From Ypsolopha sequella (Eukaryota; Arthropoda; Insecta; Lepidoptera; Ypsolophidae): 64,000 nucleotides of DNA. Under the pieces are notes generated by a model that was given only the letters and a program-made list of their open reading frames with translations, was not told the DNA's origin and did no database searches. The stretch is from positions 18,651,501 through 18,715,500 of the forward strand of contig OW203992.1 of assembly GCA_934047225.1 (NCBI GenBank), in the 5' to 3' direction. Each line of letters begins with the position of its first letter. Within the stretch, counting starts at the first letter, position 1. Position numbers and translations under genes: made by a program. This document shows positions 33,601-43,100 of this stretch, piece after piece.

Positions 33601-36600
33601 TCGTACGAGCATTCTCGGTTCACAGCTGGCGACGCGACGTCTGGCATCATATATAAGTTATATCAAAATGAACTTTTTTATAGAAAATTTAAAGGAGATT
33701 ATTTCCGCTATTGAACTTTTTTTCATGGCTCTAATAGTTTCTGCAGAAAATTTAAAAAACCATGGTCGTGGACACGTTTTAGGCTGGGGGGACCCAAAAT
33801 GGGGAGGAGTGGGCACCGGGCAAAATCTTGTTTAGCAGGGTCAAATTATTCTAAAAAGACCTGTAGCCTAAGCATGAAAACATTTCCGTATAGTTGTATT
33901 TCAAACTACATAAAAATCGTATGGAATCTGGGAAACCGTTCCAAGCGGCAGTAGCGGAACTAACAGCGACGTATGGTAACTTAAGTTTAGTTTCAAACAT
34001 TTATATACAGAGATCTTTTCATGCTTAGGCTACTGGTGCCAAAAAGTTTCACTAAAAGCCGCTAGACGTTGAAAGGACAAGGAATTTGAGATTTTGCCGC
34101 CGTGACCTCAAAAATTGATGAGGATTACGAAGTTTAACCTAGTTAGAGAGAGAGAATCAGTACTAGTAGCACAGTGTTTAATCGCGCGCGACGCGACTTA
34201 GTTGAATCACAAGTGCGATGTTTGTTTTTGAGATTAAACAGCGGCACGCTCCTTTTATAGGAATATATATTATAAATATATATAATGCAAACTAAATGAA
34301 AAACAAATAATTTTCCTTTCATATTAATTTATTTAATCTAACTACTGATTGATAACTACGGTTACATTTTGTAGTTAGCAATTATGATTAGGATTAATGA
34401 ACACAAAAATGTAGTTGCAATCACGATTACGCGTTGAGTGGCCTTCTTTTTATACTCAATATGAAATATGCATTCATAAGGGACGCATAGTATGCATAGT
34501 GCATACCATATTTTCTTATCTGTACTTTGGTTTTAGTCTGAAAACTATGTAGGTATATTATTTTTTTTTTTGAAAATTTGTCAGACCTCTGACCCCTTAG
34601 GCGTTGTCCTAATAGAACGCGACTACGCGATTATCGCGCGAGTAAGCGATGCGACCATCGTGTGGTCGCACGATAACAAAAAATGCGAATATGCGATCAT
34701 CGCGCCGCGGCAGTGTTGCCGTTTTAGCGACTTTGTCACTAGATCTACCGGATTTTTGATTGTCCAGATGAGGCGTACAAGCAAGACGTACGCGCGAGGA
34801 TTTGGTGTAGAACTCAGTCAGTATTCAATAAATAAATATTTGTAATAATAAAATTTGGTACATACATAACCGATAACATTTTTTATTTCTTCGGAATCAA
34901 TACTAACTGCGCACAAGCTTTTCGTTTTAAGGTTCTATTAGCATAATCAACAGATGTCATATCCCAAATTGCTGGTTATTTTTCTGTTTCGTCAATTAAA
35001 AATTCGATATCGAAACTTTCACGCTCCATTTTCACCTTGAATACGTCCGTTTACGCAAACGCTCGCGCGTTTACTGGGTCTGGGTGTATTGTATTATCTA
35101 TGGTTTACTGGACGGGACATACAGGTTCTGAGTATCTCGACTCGAGCGTAAACGCGCGTAGTCGAAATTCTTGCGTAGGACTTGCGTTTACGCGCGCCTC
35201 GCAACTCGCGCGTTGTAGCATGTGGACGGATTGTATTGGGCCTAGTACTTCGACATCGCGCGAGTGCCTATCGTGCGTTTTAAACGCCGCTTCTGGACAA
35301 GTTACGTGCAATATGTAAACAGGGACTTTGAAATTATCCGATGAATTTTTCAATTTTCGTAATTTCATATTTTTATTTAAGCGCCGTCTTCGTATTCTTT
35401 TTGCCATTATTTTAAGTCATATAAGATTTTACCGTACATCTTACCGTTCTCAAGATAGAAGTCATACAAGTGTTCCTTTTTTATAGCTCGGTATAGTCGG
35501 TATATATGTATTAGTCATATAAAAAAAAGTCACATGACATAAATTACCAACAGATATCACTTCCTAGCGATGCGTGAATAAAAGAAGCAAAATAATTTTA
35601 AAAAACATTTGTCTGGAGCAGCCGAATTTTTGTAATTTTTTTATGTTTCAAGATGTTGATATTTTTTCTTGCTTATCGTATAGATTTTATTTCCCTTGCA
35701 ATTTTTGCTTCTGACTTACTGTTTTTGAATTATAAGCCATCAAAAATTTTCTTTCGACATATCTCTGTAAAAGTAGTCATACAGAAAAATGTCTTATAAC
35801 ATAAAATTACGACAAAAAGCAGCTCAATACTATGCACAAATAAACAAAATCAGAGTTCCTTGCCCCGTTACATACAATAGCACTGTAAACTGGGACTCTG
35901 AAATTTTCACAACAAAACACGCTTTTTATTCATTTATTTTGCTTCTCTTGGAGATTCTCTTTGTTCTCATTTTATGTTGTGTCTTTTTTCATAAGACTAA
36001 TGTATACCGAGATATAATAAATGAAAAATTTATAATTTACCTCTTCCTAACATATCTTGATAAAGGTAAGTCTTGGGACAAAAACGCATAATGACATAAA
36101 ATTATTTAGTTAGGTGTATCTACATGATGTGCAAATAAAAAACAAATTAAAAGCATATTTAACTACCAATAATTTTTTTTTTATATATTTTTCATCCGCC
36201 CCCTTATCTACACCCTAAGGGGAACGCTAGCGGTGCCGAAAAGTGAATCATTTTCAAGTCCGGTATCGTGCCCCCTTATCAACACTCTAACCACTTTTTT
36301 ATTTGATTGAGTAACCCAGGAAGGTACAGCCGGCCAGGTTGATTGCTTTAAATCACCACCTTCGGGATGTATGCAGGGACTCGAAGATTATCTGTGAACC
36401 CCATATACATGTAATAATAGCCAGAACAAGTGTCAAAAATCAACTGGGGTATACGGGATAAGGGACAGTATGAGAAAAAAGACTTGAAGAAAAATTACAG
36501 CGCAGGCCTCTTATGTTATATTAGAATCAGTAGTTAGGGTTATTATTTATAATCCAGAAATCCTTCAGTTGCGCCCCCAATCGACACTCTGGACCCAAAA

Positions 36601-36848
36601 ATCCTTAGATAACAAAAAGATTTACATATTAACGTACCTTAAAGGCTCTTATCTACACCTCAACCGCCGGAACTAAAAGAAAGAATAATGAACGAGCCTT
36701 TTGAGGCATGAGAATACGGTATTTGTTTATACAAACCATCTTCATACAAATCGTGTTCCTGAATAGATGAAACTTCAGCTGTTGGGTCATTTACCCTATA
36801 ACAGCGACCTTCTATCCAAATCAATTCGGGTCGAAGAATATCAGCCAT
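23628..36848 (-). CDS. ASCC1: Activating signal cointegrator 1 complex subunit 1 (KH plus 2H phosphoesterase-like)
   Basis: Seven coding exons on the minus strand: 36848-36737 (end uncertain), 32828-32729, 30505-30373, 30291-30163, 28548-28388, 26267-26095 and 23908-23628, all with AG/GT borders and compatible phases, giving about 362 residues (human ASCC1 is of similar size). The N-terminus 'MADILRPELIWIEGRCYRVN' matches the ASCC1 start. A KH domain follows with GxxG 'IGKKG' (about 78-82). Then comes the AKAP7-like 2H phosphoesterase fold with both HxT motifs: 'MHLTLAV' (about 181) and 'LHVTLMN' (about 283), plus the family block 'YMNDDP'. ASCC1 is a subunit of the nuclear ASC-1 complex with ASCC2 and the ASCC3 helicase, linked to transcription and alkylation-damage repair. 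Exon 1 may instead run to 36665, giving about 386 residues; that donor lies in a repeated motif, so I prefer the shorter form. Exon 3's donor (TTTCA|GTTCGT) is weak. Confidence 0.93.
24216..24880. mobile_element. Foldback element with arms of about 225 bp, in the last ASCC1 intron
   Basis: AGATCCATGTTTGG at the left end is repeated in inverse at the right end (CCAAACATGGATCT). The arms contain TTTTTATGACGTCAT and keep matching for about 225 bp (24216-24445 with 24655-24880). Length is 665 bp with no coding capacity. It lies between ASCC1 exons 6 and 7. Confidence 0.85.
25561..25994. mobile_element. 434-bp MITE with CATTTG flanks, in an ASCC1 intron
   Basis: The ends AAGGGTAAGCGGGAAGAAA and its exact inverse TTTCTTCCCGCTTACCCTT are bordered by CATTTG on both sides (25555-25560 and 25995-26000), a 6-bp apparent target duplication. 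The interior is A-rich. It ends 100 bp from ASCC1 exon 6. Confidence 0.85.
26370..26481. repeat. Tandem duplication, 2 x 56 bp
   Basis: A 56-base unit beginning ATTAATTGTAACCAGAAAAA occurs twice head to tail (26370-26425 and 26426-26481) with almost no difference. This implies a recent duplication. It lies about 100 bp upstream of the ASCC1 exon 6 acceptor, inside the intron. Confidence 0.9.
26604..26754. mobile_element. 151-bp palindromic MITE in an ASCC1 intron
   Basis: CTACCGCGTAATTCTCATTT and its inverse AAATGAGAATTACGCGGTAG form the ends. The inner arms also pair loosely (TCAACTCAACTTGAGATTGA with the CTTGAAGTTGA region). Non-coding. Confidence 0.85.
26908..27060 (+). repeat. 'TATGACGTTTC' repeat, third copy
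   Basis: Shares CATCAAGTAGAACTGAAC, TATGACGTTTC and CGCTCTGAGCTGTGGCT with 8727-8815 and 12355-12470. Short, non-coding, same orientation. Confidence 0.7.
27082..27181. mobile_element. Palindromic MITE of about 100 bp
   Basis: GTCTATCGCTATTGCTTTC..GATTGGCTAGAA faces TTCTAGCCAATCACG..AAAGCAATAGAC with a loop centred on TGAGTCA (27131-27137). Nearly the whole element is arms. It lies in an ASCC1 intron. Confidence 0.85.
27420..28118 (+). repeat. Dispersed repeat, copy B (interrupted)
   Basis: The second full copy of the family at 9533-9910. It starts TTTTGTGCAACTGTGACATA and continues to about 28118, extending further right than copy A and overlapping the partial copy at 8263-8390. A 234-bp insertion (27452-27685) splits it. 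Confidence 0.85.
27452..27685. mobile_element. 234-bp insertion with perfect 13-bp target duplication and (TA)n tract
   Basis: AATGTGAGACATT occurs at 27439-27451 and again at 27686-27698, flanking a segment absent from copy A at 9.5 kb. The insert has no terminal inverted repeats. It contains GGGTCGAAATATATATCGAA and a (TA)n run (27608-27637). A 13-bp duplication without inverted ends suggests a short retroposed sequence (SINE or truncated LINE). Confidence 0.8.
28119..28387. other. ASCC1 intron sequence, no separate gene
   Basis: AT-rich, with a GGCCATTCGGGCCCGGC palindromic block (28331-28347) and a short (TA)n run (28360-28376) just past the exon 5 donor. Confidence 0.5.
28913..29058. 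mobile_element. 146-bp MITE with TA target duplication
   Basis: CAAGTGTCGCAACGGTTTAT at the left is the perfect inverse of the right end, ending CACTTG at 29058, with TA on each side (28911-28912 and 29059-29060). The inverted match covers about 26 bases. The TA duplication points to a Tc1/mariner or similar transposase. It lies in an ASCC1 intron. Confidence 0.88.
29430..29616 (+). repeat. Lepidopteran '...GAAGCCGCGGGCAAAAGCTAGT' repeat
   Basis: Begins TATTATAAATGCAAGTGTGTTTG and ends GCGAAGCCGCGGGCAAAAGC. Both are characteristic borders of a very common lepidopteran non-coding repeat. The 71-residue frame across it is incidental. Confidence 0.7.
29685..30121 (+). repeat. Dispersed repeat, copy 1 of 2 (second at 57.7-58.1 kb)
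   Basis: About 430 bp align with 57667-58146 in direct orientation. Shared blocks are AATTCCCATAGCTTAA, TTTTAGGACATAGTTTTCAT, CTTGATAGCAAAGGACACAT and TCGAAACGGTTTTCGAATTA. The 93-residue frame inside (29840-30121) is not conserved in the other copy, so I do not call it a gene. Confidence 0.85.
30551..30904. repeat. Dispersed repeat, copy 2 (inverse of 1604-1975)
   Basis: Reverse-complement match to the copy near the left end of the window. Starts GCGAAAAGGAATAAATTACG and ends TACGAGCACTTGCATTG. It lies in ASCC1 intron 2, just upstream of exon 3. Confidence 0.82.
31436..31842. mobile_element. 407-bp element nested in the hAT-type MITE
   Basis: It begins GGGGACCCACAGGCAAAGCT and ends in an approximate inverse (TTTGGCAGTGTGGGCCCC), with GATGGCG and CGCCATC a little further in. 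It interrupts the host MITE between 'GCAAGCAAT' and 'ATTGGTC'. The duplication is only 2-3 bases and cannot be fixed exactly. AT-rich interior, no gene. Confidence 0.75.
31923..32326. mobile_element. 404-bp element with perfect 10-bp target duplication, nested
   Basis: The ends AGGGCTGCCATC and GATGGCAGCCCT are perfect inverses. ACGCCAGGGT flanks both sides (31913-31922 and 32327-32336). Inside, 'CCCCGGACA' and 'TGTCCGGG' blocks are inverted and 'CCCGG' is repeated near the right end. Non-coding. Its ends and 10-bp duplication resemble those at 12737-13185. Confidence 0.92.
32861..33025. mobile_element. MITE family B, copy 2
   Basis: Same orientation as 20280-20446. The arms contain GAAGGCTTTAATTTTAG and TTTTAGTGCTGTCAA and their inverses. 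It lies only 32 bp upstream (in gene sense) of the ASCC1 exon 2 acceptor at 32828, so it sits where branch-point sequence is normally found. Confidence 0.88.
33180..33540 (+). mobile_element. RTE-type LINE 3' fragment
   Basis: Starts with ATCC repeats and TTCGTCCACTGCTGGACATA, a block common to lepidopteran RTE-like repeat tails, then runs GC-rich to about 33540. No reverse transcriptase frame remains. It lies in ASCC1 intron 1. Confidence 0.6.
33541..36194. other. ASCC1 intron 1, repeat-rich, no gene
   Basis: CpG-rich blocks with short inverted motifs lie at 34600-34720 (GCGATTATCGCGCG and variants) and 35037-35290 (TTTACGC in both orientations). They resemble dispersed repeat fragments. 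The 100-residue frame at 35789-36091 has one hydrophobic segment but no other support. A short block (TTAC(G/A)T(G/A)CAATA..GGGACT.TGAAATT) is shared between 35300-35335 and 35868-35905. Confidence 0.45.
36195..36668. repeat. Degenerate spaced repeat 'CCCTTATC-ACAC-CTAACC'
   Basis: Four related motifs lie near 36200, 36272, 36572 and 36646 (CCCCTTATCTACACCCTAA, CCCCTTATCAACACTCTAAC, CCCCCAATCGACACTCTGGA, CTCTTATCTACACCTCAACC). The last overlaps the alternative donor for ASCC1 exon 1. Function unknown. Confidence 0.5.
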
Positions 36849-37242
36849 TTGTATTAAAGTCCTTTTTAATTCCAAAATTTGAAACGATAAATCCTATGTT
36901 TTGAGTTTTGAGATTTGTTTGTTTCGTTTGACATAATTTCACAGAGTAAAGTAAATATACCCGGAGAAGAGAGACCTCTCTCGGTTAATTTTGACCAACA
37001 GATACAGCAGCGAACCGGCTACCTATAAATTGGCCTCTAATCTAAATCTTAGGTTGTAATATATTTTATTTTTAGCAGTTCAGTTTGTTTAAGTTTTTAA
37101 TATTTCATAAGATTATTTAGTTTTAAATTTAAGTTACTTTTTTAATTAAATAAATACAATAAAAAAATATATAAATCTTCATATTGTGAATTTTTTCATT
37201 TGAGCAGATTTTCTTGATTCTGTGCACAACAGCGGTATTATG
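36849..37242. other. Upstream region of ASCC1, no gene
   Basis: Presumed promoter and 5' UTR side of ASCC1 (minus strand). No TATA box or initiator could be assigned confidently. Confidence 0.4.
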
Positions 37243-38310
37243 TAATAGTAAGGATGGGCAATTATAATGACAGAAATCGATTTACTCGATTGACTGCCAA
37301 GTCATTCGAAAGGTTTTTTTTTTTTTTTTTTTCGAAAATATAATCGATTATGTCGAAATTTTAGCTTTTATAAATCAATTTTCATCATAAAATAATATGG
37401 TCGAGTAACTCTTTTAATCGAATGACATGTTGCTGATGAGACAAAAGATGAGTGTAAATGAGAAAGAAGTACAAACAAAATGCCATCTTTTTCACTCTAC
37501 TTCGTTCGTAAAGTCACGCCTATTCTCGTTTGTTTCTGGGTTTATTCGTGTGCACATCTATCCTACTAAAAGTCTAAGCTGTGCGCGTGTTTTCGAACGC
37601 TTTCGGAAGACTCACAATCGAAAACTACTCGATTGATGATTCGTCATCAACAAAAATAATTGAACTTTATGTCAACCAGATGTAAATTAATTTTGTGTGG
37701 CATTATGAATGAATAATTGAATGGTTTCTTTCGAATAAGAGTATCAGTAATTGACTTATTTTGTAGTAGATTATTGAAATGAGTAGCTTCAAACCTTTCG
37801 ATTATCAAAATTAATCATAATCGCCCATCTTTATGTTATAGAATGTGTCAAATCGATTAGACGCTCGAATGATTCAAAGATTGGGTTAAATCTGTTCGCC
37901 GCCGCCGCACTGAGCGTTGGGTTGAATCGAGCTAGTCAGATAGATAAAGTGCGTGGCGCGAGTGGTGAGTGAAGTTGTTAAAAGATTTGCGCGCGCTCTG
38001 ATCTGACAGACCGAGTTGCAAGTTTGCAACTTACAAATACAAATTAATGAACCGAGTTACCGAACTAATTTCATTTAACTTCAATATACTCTATGTATGT
38101 GACTGCTTACAATGCTTTTTGTTGGTATTAAAAACTCTATTCAATTTATTTTTAATATGAATAAACCGCGTTTCAATTCGATTTCGGTAAGTTTTGTATG
38201 CTCTTATTTGACTTGGATGCAAATCGATTTGGATCGGTTTTCAAACCAATTTGCTTATATTTTGAAAGCGATTTAACTGATTTGTAATTTTAAATGATTT
38301 GCCCATCACT
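37243..38310. mobile_element. Candidate hAT-like non-autonomous element of about 1.07 kb
   Basis: Left AGTAAGGATGGGCAA and right TTGCCCATCACTACT are near-inverses, and ATGTAA flanks both sides (an 8-bp alignment, ATGTAATA against ATGTAACA, matches 7 of 8). The interior repeats TCGATT-type motifs in both orientations, and a third inner GCCCATC lies at 37824-37830. The 69-residue frame at 37427 is incidental. The assignment is structural and moderate. Confidence 0.55.
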
Positions 38311-38543
38311 ACTATGTAACATTCTATCTCTATGAAGAAGACGAAGTCATCTCAATCTCCTATGGTGGGGGCGGGCGTGGGGTCACAGTTTCAGCGCTGT
38401 AGCCTCTTGACTGTGTTTTCTACCGCTGTCCATAGCAATGGACGGGTCAATGGCGGTGTGCGCCAAGACGCACTGATTTCTTATGTGGGGCCATCGCTAA
38501 ACTCATAGAGCGGCCGCTTTTCTTTGAATGTTAATAAGTCTCA

Positions 38544-38990
38544 TTATTTCCTCCTCTTCTTCCTGCTCCTATGGCTCTCCGTTGGGGTTTCAGCTGGTAC
38601 TGTGGCAGTCGTTGTTAGGGGAGCAGGTGGATCTGCCACAGCCTTCTTGTGCCTCTTCCCAGACCTCCTACGAAGAGACCTGGGAGCGTCTGTCCTGGCG
38701 GTAGGTGGGTTCACCGCTATCTCTTGGGGTGGTGATGGTTGAGAAGGTGGTGGATGAGTTTGGCATCCCTGGCATTGGTTGCCATTAAAGCAATGGTTCC
38801 GGTCTATTTGTTCCGGGCCTCTTTCCAGAACACGGAGCAGAGGGTATTAGCAGAAGGTGCGTGGGAACACCCGCAGTTTGCGCAAATCACTGACTCCTCT
38901 TTCGGGCGTGAGCAGTCTCTGGCCTCAGCCCCAGTGCTCATCACCGCACCGCACGTATGCACGCAAAATTATCGTACAACTGAAAAATAT
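38544..38990 (-). pseudogene. LINE ORF1 (gag-like) C-terminal relic with zinc knuckles
   Basis: On the minus strand, 'RCGDEHWG' and, in another frame, 'RDCSRPKEESVICANCGCSH' give the CCHC knuckle pattern typical of jockey-type ORF1 proteins, followed by 'FWKEARNK' where intact copies read a conserved K-E-A block. A frame then runs through a Pro/Arg/Lys-rich tail ('SHRSRKKRRK') to TAA at 38544. A frameshift and an in-frame stop break it, so it is dead. ORF1 proteins bind LINE RNA. No matching ORF2 is adjacent. Confidence 0.7.
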
Positions 38991-40078
38991 ATCGTGGAAT
39001 TTCGAAGAATTATCGCATGACACTTTAAAATATCGCGGATCTAGTATAATTATTTAATTATCATTATGTCTTAAGTGAACCGCAAAAGTAGTATCCCAGT
39101 TAAGATTGGATGTAAAATATATAAAAATTAAAATAACTAAATTCTTATCTTTTTACTAAACAGTAAATTAGACGTAATCACAAATTCTTTGAATTTTTTT
39201 CAAAATAAGATTAAACATTCACCAAATGTATGATATCACTAAGGCTTCGGCACACTAGATGCGGGTCGTGCGCGGCGCGGAGCAGAAGTAGCGTGGGAGA
39301 CGGCGCACACTGAACGCGGGTCGGCGGGTCGCGGGTTTTGACCGTGGGCCTGGGCTAGAAACGCGTATAGTGTAGCACGCAGCGCGGGATTTCTATCGAC
39401 CTATTGATATCCTTCCATCGGCCTATTGAACGCGGGCGCGTTCTCCGTCCTCGCATGCTCGTTTTTCGGCCTCGCTAGATACTCCCGGCTTCCGTGACGC
39501 TACGAAGAACTTTATAAAATAAAGTCGCACAATTACTCACTGAACGAACATATTGAGATGTTACTATGATTGTAAAGTGTAGGTGTGTGTCTTGTCTTGC
39601 CCACGACCCCACCCGCGTTTTTTCAACTCTGCCACATTTTCGGCTCTGGCGTTATTTTGTTAACAACTTTTATAGCTTATCTGTTGAACAGGGTCACTAC
39701 GATGATAAACAAAACCGCATCCAAATCCGTTTAGTGGTTTCGGAGATGTGCGTGAACAAATAGACAGACAGACAGAAAATAATTTTAAAAATCGCTGTTT
39801 TGTGTTCTATTATTCTTTTTTCTTAGGGGGTGAACCTTTCTATTTTTATTAATTTTCTTCATTTTTTACAGACAAACCGGATTCTACTCCTTTATTATAT
39901 CTATATTGATTAAAGCCTACGCTAGTCTAACGTCGATCAATGTGTGTATTTTCTGTTTACTATTTGCTAAAGATATTAGTATGTGTTACAATAAGTAGAT
40001 AGGCACCAACTCTAAATAGCACATCTCTGGCTTTATAACTGATATGATAAGGTTATCTTTTACTCGTAGTAGAGCGAG
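38991..40078. other. Intergenic; repeats only
   Basis: A CG-rich block at 39241-39500 resembles a dispersed repeat. 39540-39800 is a lepidopteran repeat tail ('AAAACCGCATCCAAATCCGT..' followed by ACAGACAGACAG). No gene. Confidence 0.5.
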
Positions 40079-40085
40079 TCAGTTG
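40079..40085 (+). promoter_or_regulatory. Possible arthropod initiator for the gene at 40176
   Basis: TCAGTTG matches the arthropod initiator TCAGT and lies 97 bases before the start codon, in a short non-repetitive promoter-like stretch. No TATA box is seen at the usual distance. Confidence 0.4.
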
Positions 40086-40175
40086 TTTATACTTCTAGTG
40101 AGATATTGCACCTATCAGCGGGAAAAATTTCAATAATAATATTTTATTTAAAACTGTGTCGTAAAAGTGCAAGCA

Positions 40176-43100
40176 ATGCCTAAAACTTATGAGCGATCAG
40201 CAGCCACAACATACTATAGCACGAATTATGAGTACACATTTGTGCAAAGTAAAGAAGATGGTGAGTTTATAAATTTATTTATTATATTTTGTGTCAAGCC
40301 ACTAATGTTAAGGGAGAGTAGATAATGCCGCTGGTCCTTAAAACGATTTAAATAAAAACAATCTTTAACAATGAATAGACGGTTGCCCCTGAGGTCACGA
40401 GATATTACTCTTGAGTCCCCGTATACGTTCCCATGATGGTGGTAAGAAGCACGGAGTCCTCACATCACATGAAATTGACAAACGTTAAAAAACTAACTAA
40501 AAAGTGATAATGTGTAGATTCCTTAAATTGGGATCAAAATTCTGTAGTTGGTCTGTCTGTACCAGTGAGCACGTTCTACGCATTCCACGTTCTGCCTTCT
40601 GAATTCCACGTTCTGCGTTCCGCATTCACTGTGGGCTGCCAACCACGTTCTGCGGTAATTGTAATCTATGTGACCTACGCCGTCGGTTTAGATCTTTACA
40701 CACAAAGACCGCAAGAATGCGCGTTCTATGGTTTGGTTGTACCGCAGAACGCAGAACTCGCTCTGTGTGGTTTTTGCCTAATTTATATGATGGCTTTGAT
40801 CTTTACTCACACAGACCGCAGCGGTCAAGAAGAACACGCGTTTTGATTTATGATTGGCTGGAACGCAGACGCATGCAACGTGCTCTGTGCGGTCGGTCCT
40901 TATTACTTACATAGACTTTCAATACTGGGATTGATCAGTGGATCATTTACCATCAGGCGTGAGTTATCTATGACAACAACTGTCAATTTTAGTTCCCGGT
41001 ACACATGGTGGATGCGCTTTGAATCGCCACAAAAAAGAACTGTTATTTTGTATGGCAAAACAAAGCGTACTTGCTAACTAGAGATCAATGGTCTTAGCCA
41101 AAATCAGTGTGTGGTAGCATTCCCTCGAATTGTAAATGTGGAATGGATGACGACTCATAAGCAATATGTTCTTTGAAAATCAAATGTTACAATTTTCTTT
41201 ATATGACGCTCTCCTTTCACATAACCCTCGTTCCGTAAATTTCAATTTTTTGCTGACCCTTGTACATGGTTATTTTGTATATACGTTGTGTAAATTTATT
41301 AAAATTCAACAATATCAAATTGTAGTGTTTGATAGTTTTGGTATTCAATGTAAGTTTATGGTGTTTTATTGTTTTCTATTTTTAATGTTGTTTTGTTTTA
41401 ATTTACTATTAGTTATTGTTTTATTGTAGCAGCTATATTCTAGTATTGATTTACTTATGTGTTTGTGTTTGTACATATATAGGTATTTTGTATTGTGGCG
41501 TCATTTGTTGTAGGTACATTGTACTTACTCAAGAATTTGGGTTTGGCAAAATTTCAAATTAACGACATCCTGTTAGTCTTCACTTAAAATTCGATCCACA
41601 CTTACATCAAACTAAATAGGTACGTGCGATGCTTACGCCACCTAGATGATGATTTAATCATAGATGTAATTAAAACTTTTGGTCCATTCTTCTAGTCTCT
41701 TGTCTTGGGCCCATCATCATTCATCATCCATAATAACTATCTGTCAAAATAATAGTGCTCCCACCTTGGGGTATTTTTCCCTAAATTTAGGGTATTTTTT
41801 CATGTTGAGGGCATTTTTGGGGTGTAAAATTATTTAGGGTATTTCTTAGGGGATATTTATTTGGACCAAATTTTGGGTTTAGAATGCATATATCGGAACG
41901 TTGTGTGCAGTTCTCTATCGCTAGCACCAATAATAGTTTTTTTTTATAAGACATTTTTCTGTTTTGAATTTGGTTCTTTAAAACTGGACGTTATTCATTA
42001 AATTAATTTTAGTTTATTTTTAAAGTTAATTATTATTATCTTCAAAGTGATGGATTTCACAATAAAAACATATTATCTGTTTTAAAGTTACTAAAATATT
42101 TTTAATATAGTTAACCTTAAATTATGTTTTATTTTTAATTGAAATGCTTAGGGGAAAAAGTATAAAAAGTGTCAAATTTAGAGGACTTTTACAAGGAGTT
42201 AGAGGAAAACCAAAATCCGAGGGTGGCAACACTGCATAATGTCATCATGTTTTTGTTGGTTGGTTGAATGAATTGTAAACAAGAACTAAGAGATGTGATT
42301 GATTAATAAAGAGTGGAAAATTATGTTCAGGAAGGCGTAGCTTATTTAGAATTAATCTTGCTGCCTGCTCATGTAAATTTAGGTAACATAAAACAGGCAA
42401 ATAGGCGTTTTTAATGGTGAGTATAGGTATTGATTTTGCATGTTTCCTTTTCAGATGGAAGAAAAATGCATGGATCTCGACGTGTGATAACATTCTGCCT
42501 TCTAACTACAGTGCTACCTTCCATTCTCATCATCCTGCCGCTATATTTAAGGAATACGAGGTATGCAGATGTCATGTACAAAATATCAGACTCCGATGTT
42601 ATTCAAATTCATAAGGGCCAGTCCACAATATTTTGTGAAAGACATTCCTTGAAAATGAACGCGACATTTAATGCATTCCAAATGAAAGGCACACCTATTT
42701 TAGCATCAGACAAAAGGAAACACATTCGGCTGAGGAAGTCCATGACATTACCTGATGATACACTCGAGTATTGGGGCTTCTTTCTGTTCAAAGGTGCTAC
42801 AGTAGAACTGAAAGCTTGTTCCAGATATGAAGGATCAAAAATTCTTGTTGTCCAAGGTGAAAAGAATTTAAATACTTGTGGTATTCTGGAAGGTGACAAA
42901 AACAAGGTTGATCCTCAACTGGTTGAAAATCAGGGTCATGTTCAGGTTTCAATTCAAGCACCTGTGGAGAGGAAGGAGCAGAAACCAGTTGTTTCAATTG
43001 ACAATAACTTGATTGACGTTGAAGACGAAGCTTTGCTGGAGACCAGAAAAATCATACAAAAAGACATCGAAAGACATTCCAACTTAAATTCCAGTGATTT

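Noticed and set aside
35789..36091. 100-residue plus frame with one hydrophobic segment
   Set aside because: AT-rich composition alone can give this; part of it is shared with a neighbouring repeat block at 35300.
42609..42905. 98-residue minus frame
   Set aside because: Antisense shadow of exon 2 of the membrane protein gene.
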